DNA from: a virus
Direction: 5' to 3' (one strand)
IMG/VR virus record: IMGVR_UViG_3300006166_000573
Coordinates: 1 to 28,698 of that record
Length of the DNA stretch: 28,698 nt
The notes below the pieces were generated by a model. That model had not been told where the DNA came from. It did no database searches and was given only the letters and a program-made list of their open reading frames with translations. Below are positions 21,896-28,111 of this stretch, one piece after another. Position 1 is the first letter of the stretch, and every line of letters begins with the position of its first letter. The translations under genes and the position numbers were made by a program.

Positions 21896-22150
21896 ATGTA
21901 CGTATACAAAATAACAGAAGCCGGATGGGAAGTCGGACACTACACAACCCAACAAGGAGAAACACACTGGCACACAGAAACACTCCACAAAACCCAACAA
22001 GCAGCCATACAAAGAGTCAACTACCTAAACGGAGGAACAGGACAACCACAAACCAAAACATATGAAACATGGACAACAAGCCCATACAAAAACCCATACA
22101 AATACACAAACACAGCAAACAGGACACAAAATGGCAAGAGAAAAATATAA
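21896..22150 (+). CDS. Small hypothetical protein, 84 aa, Thr/Gln/Asn/Tyr-rich
   Basis: A good ribosome site (TAGGAGA) precedes ATG 21896. The N-terminal half (MYVYKITEAGWEVGHYTT) is a probable beta hairpin of a small domain; the C-terminal half is low complexity (TTSPYKNPYKYTNTANRTQ), hydrophilic and basic. G is rare on the coding strand. No family recognised; the next gene overlaps its end by 20 bases. Confidence 0.65.
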   Translation: MYVYKITEAGWEVGHYTTQQGETHWHTETLHKTQQAAIQRVNYLNGGTGQPQTKTYETWTTSPYKNPYKYTNTANRTQNGKRKI

Positions 22151-22292
22151 ACCCGAATCACTATATGCAGAACTCGCCAACCCCCACCATTGGGTACACT
22201 GGGTAGATGAAAACGGAGAACAACACCACACACCAAGATCACTAGCATCCCTCATACCCCCAACAGGAAAAATACTAAAGGACCAAACATGA
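22131..22292 (+). CDS. Small hypothetical protein, 53 aa, His/Trp-rich
   Basis: ATG 22131 after AGGAC, preferred to an upstream in-frame ATG at 22062 that lies inside the previous gene. Contains NPHHWVHWVDENGEQHH, with clustered His and Trp, and ends before the next start in an ATGA overlap. Could bind metal through the His cluster; unknown. Confidence 0.6.
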   Translation: MAREKYKPESLYAELANPHHWVHWVDENGEQHHTPRSLASLIPPTGKILKDQT

Positions 22293-22492
22293 CCGAAGAA
22301 ACAACCACCACAGAACTAATCGAAGAAGAAAACCTAGAACAACTAGACGAAGAACTCGACACAACCGTAGGCAACAACCTCATCGCCGAAATCGACAACT
22401 TCCTCACAACCATCACCTACCGAGACAACATCCCCGCCACCGAAATACAAAACCACCTCCTAGACATCAGAGCAATCGCCAAAAACAACTAG
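22289..22492 (+). CDS. Small acidic protein, 67 aa
   Basis: Starts four bases inside the previous gene. Glu/Asp/Thr-rich N-terminus (TEETTTTELIEEENLEQ) then amphipathic helices (NLIAEIDNFLTTITYRDNIPA). Very low in basic residues. Coding strand extremely G-poor; between 22381 and 22440 I count 27 C and 6 G. Last gene of the WhiB unit. Function unknown; an acidic inhibitor is one possibility. Confidence 0.62.
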   Translation: MTEETTTTELIEEENLEQLDEELDTTVGNNLIAEIDNFLTTITYRDNIPATEIQNHLLDIRAIAKNN

Positions 22493-22509
22493 TCAAACAC
22501 ACACCCCCC

Positions 22510-22523
22510 GGATAAAACTATCC
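22510..22523. promoter_or_regulatory. Second copy of palindrome GGATA-AAAC-TATCC
   Basis: Identical in all 14 bases to 9896-9909. It lies just after the WhiB unit stop and close to the point where base skew flips. No promoter is seen beside it, so it may be an operator, a protein-binding mark or part of a terminator or origin. Confidence 0.45.
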
Positions 22524-22606
22524 GCAAATCAATCAGCAAAAAAATATCCCACACACCTGCCCCCCCACATAGGGGTACTCGAAAAAGTTGAACCTCTTTT
22601 ATTTTT

Positions 22607-22632
22607 CGGGGTGGCTAGACGGGGTGGCTAGG
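22607..22632 (+). repeat. Two 13-base direct repeats (CGGGGTGGCTAGR)
   Basis: CGGGGTGGCTAGA (22607-22619) directly followed by CGGGGTGGCTAGG (22620-22632). The arrangement resembles short iterons. It sits at the skew flip, 85 bases after the 22510 palindrome. Confidence 0.6.
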
Positions 22633-22887
22633 TATTTGCTCCTTTTGAAGCGTCATCGTATCCGGTTTTGAGGTAGGTGTTTTATGCAGGTATTCATGTA
22701 TAGGAGGGTTTTTTGCATAGAGAGCGTTTGTGATGCATCGTTTATTTTTGAACTTTGATGGAAGTTTTGAGGGGATTTTGCGAGGAGGGTTTACGAGGAG
22801 GGTTTCGGGGAGTATTTTTGGTGGATTTTTGTGTCGATTTGTGTTGCGGTTTGAATATTTTGCATGAATTTGCATAGTGTGATGCAT
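22615..22887 (-). CDS. Possible basic protein, 90 aa, Lys/Asn/Pro/His-rich
   Basis: AAAGGA lies eight bases before ATG 22887 on the minus strand. The protein is basic and low complexity (SNRNTNRHKNPPKI, SKLPSKFKNKRC) without a recognised motif. Its coding strand is G-depleted like the + genes to its left, which supports it being a coding sequence. Against this, the region holds direct repeats out of frame with codons (13-base units), so it may be a non-coding control region instead. Confidence 0.4.
   Translation of the reverse strand: MHHTMQIHAKYSNRNTNRHKNPPKILPETLLVNPPRKIPSKLPSKFKNKRCITNALYAKNPPIHEYLHKTPTSKPDTMTLQKEQIPSHPV
22702..22806 (+). repeat. AGGAGGGTTT repeats and GCATAG...GTGATGCAT elements
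   Basis: AGGAGGGTTT occurs at 22702, 22783 and 22796, the last two within tandem 13-base units (CGAGGAGGGTTTA and CGAGGAGGGTTTC, 22781-22806). TTGCATAG followed by GTGATGCAT appears twice (22711-22738 and 22869-22887) with different spacing. Such clusters are typical of replication origins or operator arrays. Confidence 0.5.
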
Positions 22888-23039
22888 GTGTCATGTCCTT
22901 TCAGACCTACCCATCTGCCCTTGTATGCTCTTATCATTTATCCTTTAGTATCCCATCTACCTTTTGACATGCCATGACTTGTAACATGTACCGTTATTGC
23001 TCTCATGGCGAGCGTTTGTATCTATGTGTCGATAGTCAC
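22888..23039. other. Non-coding stretch before the GHKL unit
   Basis: A pyrimidine-rich segment (many CCTTT, CATCT and TATCC runs) with no gene that I can support. It ends in the promoter of the next unit. An ATG at 22974 is in frame with the next protein but would add a Cys-rich 35-residue head and lies upstream of the promoter. Confidence 0.5.
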
Positions 23040-23071
23040 AGGTTGGTTTTTGTATACAACCACGATAGAGT
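23040..23071 (+). promoter_or_regulatory. AGGTTG-type promoter, leaderless start at 23079
   Basis: ACAGGTTGGTT with TTGGTT at 23043-23048, 17 bases, TAGAGT (23066-23071), then seven bases to ATG 23079. Nearly the same sequence occurs at 25197-25229. It drives the membrane protein, GHKL-HExxH fusion and acidic protein. Confidence 0.65.
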
Positions 23072-23078
23072 GGTATGT

Positions 23079-23315
23079 ATGAAACTTACATATATAGAAC
23101 AATTAACTTGGATTGCTTGGGGCATCATAGGAATGCTTGGAGGTATACCTGTCGGATTACGACTCAGGTCTTACCTTGACAACCGAAAGTCTCAACGCAT
23201 CACATTACCTAAGTGGAATGGATCTTTCCTTTCCAAAGAAACACCTGACACGGATCAGATTCGTATCATAGGAACAGTCGATGATGAAGCAACAGAAGAA
23301 ACGGAAACACGATGA
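23079..23315 (+). CDS. Small single-pass membrane protein, 78 aa
   Basis: ATG 23079 is chosen because it stands seven bases after a -10 box. Residues about 8-28 (QLTWIAWGIIGMLGGIPVGL) form one membrane segment, followed by Arg residues (LRLRSYLDNRKSQR) that would keep the tail in the cytoplasm, then an acidic C-terminus (TVDDEATEETETR). The stop overlaps the GHKL-HExxH start (ATGA at 23312-23315), so the two proteins are likely made together and may interact, with this one tethering the ATPase at the membrane. Confidence 0.65.
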   Translation: MKLTYIEQLTWIAWGIIGMLGGIPVGLRLRSYLDNRKSQRITLPKWNGSFLSKETPDTDQIRIIGTVDDEATEETETR

Positions 23316-24832
23316 CTGTTAAAGATTTAGACATTCCGATAAGGGATAAAGAAGAACGACCTACAGTAACCATGAGCGACGAATGGATTCAAGTAGACCT
23401 TGAAGGATTCGGTCAATTGATGGCATCACGCCCAAAGGTATCTATCGTGTATGACCTATTGCAGAATGTGTTCGATGAGGATGCGTCTACTGCAACGGTG
23501 ATACTGCAATCTATTGATGGATCGTTGGCTCGACTCATCGTAGAGGATGACAGTCCTGATGGGTTCCATGACTTGTCCGATGCTTACACGTTGTATCAAC
23601 CTTCCAAGAAGAAGGGTGATCCTACTAAGCGTGGACGTTTCAATGAGGGTGAGAAGTATGTGCTGTCACAATGTGAGAGTGCGAAGATTAGTACCACCAC
23701 AGGTACTGTGCATTTCACAGCAGAGGGTCGTCTTGTTACTGACAAGTATGGTCGAACAGAGGGTTCGATATTCGATGCCATCGTGCGACTTACACCTAGA
23801 GAAGTGTCAGAGATCCTTGCCGATTTGGAACGCGTGCTGATACCAGAGGGTATTACCGTTTCCATCAATGGGCGAGTAATTGATAGCGTGACGCCGGTCG
23901 AAGAGATAGAACTCATATTGCCTACTGTGACATCAGAGGGTGATCAGAACGGTGTGATGCGACCTACTAGACGCAAGACAACAGTGCAGATCATGCACGT
24001 ACAATTCGACGAGCAGAAGCCTCATCTGTATGAGATGGGTATTCCAGTAGTCGAAGTGGACACGCCTTGGAACATCAACATTCAGCAGAAGGTGCCTTTG
24101 AATCGTGACCGTGACAATGTTACAGAAGGTTACAAGAAGGTACTCCTTCCTGCCGTATTGGAAGCAACATGCGACCTATTGACAGAACATGAGATAGCAG
24201 AAGCATGGGTTACAGAAGCAGTTGCTCATACTGATGAAGAGACCGTTAAGAACATAATGGACATTCGACATGGCGAGGGTTGGGTTATAGGTAGTCCGAG
24301 AGATCGGGAAGCAGATAAGAACGCCATCGCACATGGGAAGCAAGTTGTGAATGGTGGTACCTACAGTAAAGCAGTATGGAACGCCATCAAAGAGCACAAG
24401 GTTGCAAACCCATCATCAGAGAAGTACTCATTGAAACCTGAGACAAGTGACGGTGATCCATATGAACATGCAAAGTCTACGAAGTTGACTACCGCAGTTC
24501 AGACTTACGTGAAGAAAGCCGCCATGTATCTATTAGACGAGGATCATTTCGAGGTGAACATCTTGGATGATAAGCGTTGGACAGATGCTGTTGCTCGATA
24601 TGGCACACGTCGTATCGATTTCAATTGGCTTGCATTGAGAACATCAGGTTGTTTAAAGTTGGATGCAAAAGCATTTGGCTTGATGCTAGACAATCTGATC
24701 ATTCACGAGTGTGCACACAAGTTTGCGGGCGACCATTTGTCACGAGCATACTGGGAAGCATGCACGATGCTAGGAGCGAAGTTTAGAAATCATCCAACAA
24801 AATGGAAACTAGACCCAATGGAGAAACGATAA
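23312..24832 (+). CDS. GHKL-type ATPase fused to a metzincin-like HExxH domain
   Basis: 506 residues. The N-terminal part matches a GHKL (Hsp90/MutL/MORC-type) ATP site: N-box YDLLQNVFDEDA (47-58, Asn52 binding Mg, Asp48 where Glu is usual), G1 box VEDDSPDG (77-84), and G2 box GRFNEGEKYVLS (108-119), with a flexible KKKGDPTKRGRF lid before it. A transducer-like beta region follows to about 280. Near the C-terminus, IIHECAHKFAGDH gives His465, Glu466, His469 and His475, the HExxHxxxxxH spacing of metzincin zinc proteases. The fusion could be an ATP-driven protease or a switch. I know of no established function. Middle gene of a three-gene unit. Confidence 0.75.
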   Translation: MTVKDLDIPIRDKEERPTVTMSDEWIQVDLEGFGQLMASRPKVSIVYDLLQNVFDEDASTATVILQSIDGSLARLIVEDDSPDGFHDLSDAYTLYQPSKKKGDPTKRGRFNEGEKYVLSQCESAKISTTTGTVHFTAEGRLVTDKYGRTEGSIFDAIVRLTPREVSEILADLERVLIPEGITVSINGRVIDSVTPVEEIELILPTVTSEGDQNGVMRPTRRKTTVQIMHVQFDEQKPHLYEMGIPVVEVDTPWNINIQQKVPLNRDRDNVTEGYKKVLLPAVLEATCDLLTEHEIAEAWVTEAVAHTDEETVKNIMDIRHGEGWVIGSPRDREADKNAIAHGKQVVNGGTYSKAVWNAIKEHKVANPSSEKYSLKPETSDGDPYEHAKSTKLTTAVQTYVKKAAMYLLDEDHFEVNILDDKRWTDAVARYGTRRIDFNWLALRTSGCLKLDAKAFGLMLDNLIIHECAHKFAGDHLSRAYWEACTMLGAKFRNHPTKWKLDPMEKR

Positions 24833-25143
24833 TGGCGAGTAAAGACAGATACACCAGTACCGAAGATGGAATGACAGACCATCTCGACACCATGTGCATG
24901 TCCGTATGTCCATTGACTGTCGAACGAGTGTTCGATGTTCGTTGCTCGTTAGAAGTAGACCATTACGGCGTTCACATAGTGAGTAGCGTTAATGGTGAAG
25001 CAACTATCTGGTATCGCAATTGGGAAGACGAAGACATGGATCAGGACACCTATCGTCTGCCCATTGCAGAAGACAACTGGTTTCCTGAAAGGCGAGCATC
25101 TATAGATGATCTCATTGATTATCAAGCAGGTGCTTCAAAGTAA
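24832..25143 (+). CDS. Small acidic protein of the GHKL unit, 103 aa
   Basis: ATG 24832 overlaps the GHKL stop by one base. The N-terminal segment MASKDRYTSTEDGMTDHL leads into CMSVCPLTVERVFDVRCSLEVDHYG, probably a small beta domain, then an acidic tail (WEDEDMDQDTYRLP). Cys residues (CMSVC and VRC) could bind metal or disulfide. Translational coupling makes it a candidate substrate, regulator or partner of the ATPase. No family recognised. Confidence 0.7.
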   Translation: MASKDRYTSTEDGMTDHLDTMCMSVCPLTVERVFDVRCSLEVDHYGVHIVSSVNGEATIWYRNWEDEDMDQDTYRLPIAEDNWFPERRASIDDLIDYQAGASK

Positions 25144-25148
25144 GGTTT

Positions 25149-25176
25149 CTTCCATAACTATGTGTTGATATGGAAG
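25149..25176. terminator. Hairpin after the GHKL unit
   Basis: CTTCCATA (25149-25156) and TATGGAAG (25169-25176) pair perfectly with a 12-base loop, five bases after the stop codon. No T run follows on the + strand, so termination would be weak; it could protect the 3' end. Confidence 0.4.
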
Positions 25177-25196
25177 TAGTAATAAATACTGACTAA

Positions 25197-25246
25197 CAGG
25201 TTGGTATTTGAATAGCAAATAGATAGAGTCACTAAGTCCAACTTAG
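25197..25246 (+). promoter_or_regulatory. AGGTTG-type promoter with inverted repeat at the start site
   Basis: ACAGGTTGGTA with TTGGTA at 25201-25206, 17 bases, TAGAGT (25224-25229). Immediately after, CTAAGT-CCA-ACTTAG (25232-25246) is a perfect inverted repeat straddling the expected start near 25236: an operator or a 5' RNA hairpin. GAGAGG precedes the ATG at 25278. Confidence 0.6.
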
Positions 25247-25277
25247 GGACAACTACACGAGAGAGAGGCAAGCGCAA

Positions 25278-25580
25278 ATGCGTGAAGTTAAACACAAGTT
25301 CGCTCGCAATGCGGGCGGCAATGCCAAGTATGACTGGGACACGATCCTTAATGGTAAGACTTGGGAACTAGTGCAGGGTGAGGATTTCGAGATGGAACCT
25401 CGCACATTCGTGGCTCATTGTCACGGCACAGCCAAGCGACGTAACCTAAAGGTGCGTACACATACAGAACTGGCAACGAAGGCGGTCATTGTTCGTGCTT
25501 ACGATGAAGACGATGCTAAAGCACGGAAAACGGTTGGGTTACCTACTGTTGACCGTTTAAAAGTCGTTACCAATAAGTAA
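25278..25580 (+). CDS. Small basic phage protein, 100 aa
   Basis: The first half contains WELVQGEDFEMEPRTFVAH, a pattern of W-x(n)-GEDF then basic residues that recurs in short actinophage proteins; then CHGTAKRRNLKVRTHTE, a basic strand-helix, and a charged end (AKARKTVGLPTVDR). Probably nucleic-acid binding. First gene after the 25197 promoter. Exact function unknown. Confidence 0.68.
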   Translation: MREVKHKFARNAGGNAKYDWDTILNGKTWELVQGEDFEMEPRTFVAHCHGTAKRRNLKVRTHTELATKAVIVRAYDEDDAKARKTVGLPTVDRLKVVTNK

Positions 25581-25581
25581 G

Positions 25582-25619
25582 CAACGGATAACGCCGATTT
25601 GTACATTCGGTTGTCCTTG
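25582..25619 (+). other. Imperfect hairpin in the intergenic gap
   Basis: CAA-C-GGATAA near 25582 pairs with TTGTCC-TTG near 25611, around an inner CCGA/TCGG stem. No T run follows. It lies between two small genes of the same strand and may tune read-through. Confidence 0.35.
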
Positions 25620-25642
25620 AAGGCGAGTAAGGTAGCCTACAT

Positions 25643-25855
25643 ATGGCTCCCACACCCCTCCAAGGGCACACCGATAGGCATTTAGAAAAGTTAGAAACCG
25701 CCTACCACGCCACTGTCGAAGCGTTCCTTTTAGAGGACACGAAACTAATGGCGCAAGGATTGGGCATGCTAGAGCGTTGTGTCAGAGAGGCTACCTCAGA
25801 TTTGAGGGTATGGCGAATGATGGAACACTCGAAAGATTTAGATAGAAGCGAGTAG
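25643..25855 (+). CDS. Small helical hypothetical protein, 70 aa
   Basis: AAGGT is some 10 bases before ATG 25643, a modest site. Nearly all helix: HLEKLETAYHATVEAFLLEDT and GMLERCVREATSDLRVWR. No membrane segment or metal site. The next gene starts one base after its stop codon. No family recognised. Confidence 0.55.
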   Translation: MAPTPLQGHTDRHLEKLETAYHATVEAFLLEDTKLMAQGLGMLERCVREATSDLRVWRMMEHSKDLDRSE

Positions 25856-25856
25856 T

Positions 25857-26063
25857 TTGAAAGTTACATGCGAATTCTGTAACCGTGAATTGAACCCCAA
25901 GGGGCATGGCGTTTACAAACAAGTAATGGGTTGGATACAACCCGGAAAAACATCTGGATTGAAACTACCTACAGGTGGCGTTGGTTGGGCACATGGTAAT
26001 TGCATAGATTTGGAACACAGGAAAAGAAGTGGCACCTTCAAACAGGAAGAGTCTCTGTTCTAG
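25857..26063 (+). CDS. Small zinc-binding protein, 68 aa
   Basis: TTG 25857 follows the previous gene directly. CEFCNRE (Cys5, Cys8) and a later HGNC could hold zinc; VMGWIQPGK and a Gly-rich middle suggest a compact beta fold. Similar short CxxC proteins with a Trp-containing middle are common in actinophages. Ends with a basic tail (EHRKRSGTFKQEE). Confidence 0.6.
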   Translation: MKVTCEFCNRELNPKGHGVYKQVMGWIQPGKTSGLKLPTGGVGWAHGNCIDLEHRKRSGTFKQEESLF

Positions 26064-26155
26064 TTTCGTTTTTGCATATCGAGCCATGTAATGATGGCGA
26101 GCACCCCCAAGACACTGCACGCCACAATAGTAACCCATTCAATAATTTCACTCAT
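26060..26155 (-). CDS. Small single-pass membrane protein, 31 aa
   Basis: Read on the minus strand: a hydrophobic segment (IEWVTIVACSVLGVLAIITW) spanning the membrane, a basic end (MQKRN), and a stop overlapping the + gene end by four bases. TACTAT seven bases upstream of its ATG could be the -10 box of a leaderless message; no ribosome site is seen. Small membrane peptides of this kind are common in phages; existence is moderately supported. Confidence 0.45.
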   Translation of the reverse strand: MSEIIEWVTIVACSVLGVLAIITWLDMQKRN

Positions 26156-26207
26156 AAGTAAAATAGTATCGTATTAGTATAAGCACGTATTGGAATAATA
26201 GAGAGTA

Positions 26208-26381
26208 ATGAAACCCATGACAAACCCACAATACATGAATCACATCGACAGGCTACTGAGGAACCCGATCCCTACGAAGTTCAACATGTATGACTCTAGA
26301 GTGAACCCCTACCCAGAGATTCGCTTTGAAGCATTAGGCGAGCGTCGTTCTCTACTACTACCCCCTGCAAAACTAGAGTAA
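26208..26381 (+). CDS. Small hypothetical protein, 57 aa
   Basis: ATG 26208 after GAGAG; an in-frame ATG follows at codon 4. Rich in Asn, Pro, Arg and Met, with NHIDRLLRNPIP and EIRFEALGERRSLLL segments. No cysteine or membrane segment. Its stop overlaps the next AGGTTG promoter. Unknown; might be a small DNA-binding or anti-repressor protein, without evidence. Confidence 0.5.
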   Translation: MKPMTNPQYMNHIDRLLRNPIPTKFNMYDSRVNPYPEIRFEALGERRSLLLPPAKLE

Positions 26382-26414
26382 CAGGTTGTGACTAGGTGAA
26401 TACTTGGATACATT
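26381..26414 (+). promoter_or_regulatory. AGGTTG-type promoter of 26447 gene
   Basis: ACAGGTTGTGA with TTGTGA at 26386-26391, 17 bases, TACATT (26409-26414). The expected start near 26421 lies after the ATG at 26417, so the downstream ATG at 26447, with AGAGGAAAA ahead of it, is the likely start. Leader of about 25 bases. Confidence 0.6.
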
Positions 26415-26446
26415 AAATGAGTAGAAGATACGAAAGAGGAAAACCA

Positions 26447-26965
26447 ATGGGAATGGATGTATATGGAGTAGACCCCGACTCTAAACAAGGCGAATACTTT
26501 CGTCGTAATGTGTGGGGATGGCGACCACTGTGGATGATGGTTGAAGAATTGGCACCTGCACTGGCAGGAAAAGTCAAAGGCGCTCAATTCAATGATGGAG
26601 ATGGGCTAGATGCTAAAGATGCTAAAGAACTTGGCAAACTCCTTGAAGAGAAGATAAACGAAGGCACAGCAACAAAGTTGGTAGACGCATACAACTTGCA
26701 CAAATCTAACCTTCCCCAAGAGGACTGTTTTATCTGTGAGGGAACAGGTGTTCGTACTGACGCTGTGGGTATTCGAGATGGACAACATGAAAAGGCTCTA
26801 GCCAAAGAAGTGGCTGTCGTTGTAGGGCGTGAGTTTGGTTGGTGTAATGGCTGTGCAGGCTATGGCAAAAAGGAACATATGGATGCATCCTATGGAACTA
26901 GCGTTGAATGTCTGAAGGAATTCGCAACCTTCGCGTACCACTCAGGCGGATTTGAAATCTTTTAA
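26447..26965 (+). CDS. Phage protein with DnaJ-like CxxCxG zinc motifs, 172 aa
   Basis: Starts at MGMDVYG, the usual N-terminus of this phage family, preceded by AGAGGAA. The N-domain (MDVYGVDPDSKQGEYFRR, then NVWGWRPLW) is followed by a helical part (KDAKELGKLLEEKI), then CFICEGTG (Cys94, Cys97) and CNGCAGYG (Cys133, Cys136), two CxxCxG zinc knuckles like those of DnaJ. Ends in the family signature SGGFEIF. Likely a small zinc-binding protein for protein or nucleic-acid contact. Function not known. Confidence 0.75.
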   Translation: MGMDVYGVDPDSKQGEYFRRNVWGWRPLWMMVEELAPALAGKVKGAQFNDGDGLDAKDAKELGKLLEEKINEGTATKLVDAYNLHKSNLPQEDCFICEGTGVRTDAVGIRDGQHEKALAKEVAVVVGREFGWCNGCAGYGKKEHMDASYGTSVECLKEFATFAYHSGGFEIF

Positions 26966-26988
26966 GGATTTAAAGAAGGGGGAGGCTA

Positions 26989-27126
26989 ATGCCTGAATAT
27001 CAAATAGTGCTAAACATTGAAACTGAAATGGGTGACCCAAGGGAGTGGGATTGGAAGAGCCTAATCATTACTGATCCTGATGTTGAAAAACTCATTGACG
27101 TAGCAGTAACAACTAAGGAGGGCTAG
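26989..27126 (+). CDS. Small acidic hypothetical protein, 45 aa
   Basis: GGGGGAGG precedes ATG 26989 closely. An alpha/beta product with IVLNIETEMGDPREW then SLIITDPDVEKLIDVAV. The stop overlaps the next GTG by one base, which implies coupling. No family known. Confidence 0.62.
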   Translation: MPEYQIVLNIETEMGDPREWDWKSLIITDPDVEKLIDVAVTTKEG

Positions 27127-27332
27127 TGCCTACTTATGAGAACAGCAACGTGCAACAGCATGTTAATAAAGACAACATAGATCAAGAGGCGAGAGACGCT
27201 TGGCTGTGGGAAGGCATCAAGAATGGTTGGTGCAGTTACGATTGGTGCAGGCTCCATGACGACAGGCGTGGGAACAAATGCGTGATAGTCACCCAGTTGT
27301 TTGGCACCTGTGAGGACAGGCAACGCAACTAA
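27126..27332 (+). CDS. Small Cys/Trp-rich phage protein, 68 aa
   Basis: GTG 27126 after GGAGGG. Contains WLWEGIKNGWCSYDWCRLHD and a further Cys in GTCEDRQ, so a GWCS...C..HD pattern familiar from short actinophage proteins, with cysteines possibly binding zinc. The last bases overlap the convergent gene end by four. Function unknown. Confidence 0.65.
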   Translation: MPTYENSNVQQHVNKDNIDQEARDAWLWEGIKNGWCSYDWCRLHDDRRGNKCVIVTQLFGTCEDRQRN

Positions 27333-27763
27333 TAGTCAGGTCCCTGATAATTCTCCTCTGAGAGAATAGATTCACACTCACATTCATCGTGGCAAGGCCA
27401 CCCAAGAGCATGTATGTGCAATTCCGCTGTGGCGAGTACAGCCTTAACGCTGTGATTCATCTGCCTGTAAAGCAACTCAGGATCATCTCCAGACATCAGG
27501 TCAAAAGGTCCAAGCATAATAGCGAATTCGGATTTACTTGAATCTTTCTCTGCTTCACGAATAGTCATGTGTAGCCCTGAATGTGCACACATCGTTTGTC
27601 TGTCTAGTGGGTGTTCATCTTCACAATCTGCCCACAATTGCCAAGTGTCAAAACGGTACGAAAATCCGTAGTAGTTGCCTACGTCCTGCTGTTCAGAGAG
27701 CATCTGATTGAAAGCCACGAATTTGGAAAACATCAAACGAGCACGCTCAGGAGTCATTGGCAT
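27329..27763 (-). CDS. Hypothetical protein, 144 aa
   Basis: Minus-strand gene facing the small plus genes. Mixed helix/strand with MTPERARLMFSKFVAFNQML at the N-terminus, a Trp/Asp-rich middle (FDTWQLWADCEDEHP), and CHDECECES near the end, where three cysteines and a histidine might hold metal. No family recognised. Its start lies about 15 bases from a good promoter without a ribosome site, so a near-leaderless message is likely. Confidence 0.62.
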   Translation of the reverse strand: MPMTPERARLMFSKFVAFNQMLSEQQDVGNYYGFSYRFDTWQLWADCEDEHPLDRQTMCAHSGLHMTIREAEKDSSKSEFAIMLGPFDLMSGDDPELLYRQMNHSVKAVLATAELHIHALGWPCHDECECESILSEENYQGPDY

Positions 27764-27778
27764 TTAGTGAGAGTAACA

Positions 27779-27819
27779 CATATACAATTTGTTGTGTTGG
27801 AGCCAAGAGACGGTACACT
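27779..27819. promoter_or_regulatory. Overlapping divergent promoters
   Basis: Minus: TTGGCT (27806-27801), 16 bases, TATATG (27784-27779) for the gene at 27763. Plus: TTGTGT (27792-27797), 16 bases, TACACT (27814-27819), start near 27826, for a short transcript ending at the terminator near 27955. The two overlap and should compete. Confidence 0.5.
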
Positions 27820-27825
27820 AAATAT

Positions 27826-27955
27826 ATGGATACCTCCGGGTTTCTGTATAGATAGGAGAGTTGGTGACGTCACTGCCACCAGCAATCCGAGCCTAAGACG
27901 AACATTTTAGGTGAATGCCCCTCTCGGTTTTTTAACCTTTCCGGGAGGGGTTTTC
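27826..27955 (+). ncRNA. Candidate short transcript (about 130 nt) ending in a terminator
   Basis: Bounded by the plus promoter and the terminator. It contains no long reading frame; a GTG at 27862 after TAGGAGAG would encode only 10 residues (MTSLPPAIRA). TGACGTCA palindrome occurs at 27863-27870. It could be a regulatory RNA or a leader-peptide transcript; expression is unproven. Confidence 0.4.
27918..27954 (+). terminator. Rho-independent terminator
   Basis: CCCCTCTCGG (27918-27927), 13-base loop, CCGGGAGGGG (27941-27950) with one T-G wobble, then TTTTC. No gene on the plus strand lies upstream within 490 bases except the short transcript above. Confidence 0.75.
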
Positions 27956-27986
27956 TACGTGTAAGACGGAAGTGGCGGCGGAAGAA

Positions 27987-28039
27987 CGGGATCTCATATA
28001 GTCCCGTAGGTAATTAGTTATATATAGAAATCCGGGACT
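27987..28039. repeat. CGGGA / AGTCCCG / CGGGACT inverted-repeat cluster A
   Basis: CGGGATC (27987), AGTCCCG (28000-28006) and CGGGACT (28033-28039). The middle element can pair with either flank, giving two exclusive hairpins. Cluster B at 28547-28615 has the same plan, with the same 33-base offset between the last two elements. Confidence 0.55.
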
Positions 28040-28047
28040 ACAAGAGA

Positions 28048-28111
28048 ACCCCTACAGAGCGAAAGGAAGGGATGAAAACTAAACCCAAAATTCTCTGTAG
28101 AGGTATACCTC
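28048..28111. repeat. Long inverted repeat and 12-base palindrome
   Basis: ACCCCTACAGAG (28048-28059) pairs with CTCTGTAGAGGT (28093-28104) with one mismatch, around a 33-base loop holding a good ribosome site and a start codon. GAGGTATACCTC (28100-28111) is a perfect palindrome overlapping its right arm. Confidence 0.5.

Noticed and set aside
22021-22255. Minus-strand hydrophobic Val/Cys/Phe-rich frames opposite the small + genes
   Set aside because: Antisense of G-poor A/C-rich genes gives hydrophobic T/G-rich frames; no ribosome sites.
22974-23078. N-terminal extension of the small membrane protein from an ATG at 22974
   Set aside because: The start at 23079 lies seven bases after a clear -10 box; the extension would begin upstream of the promoter.
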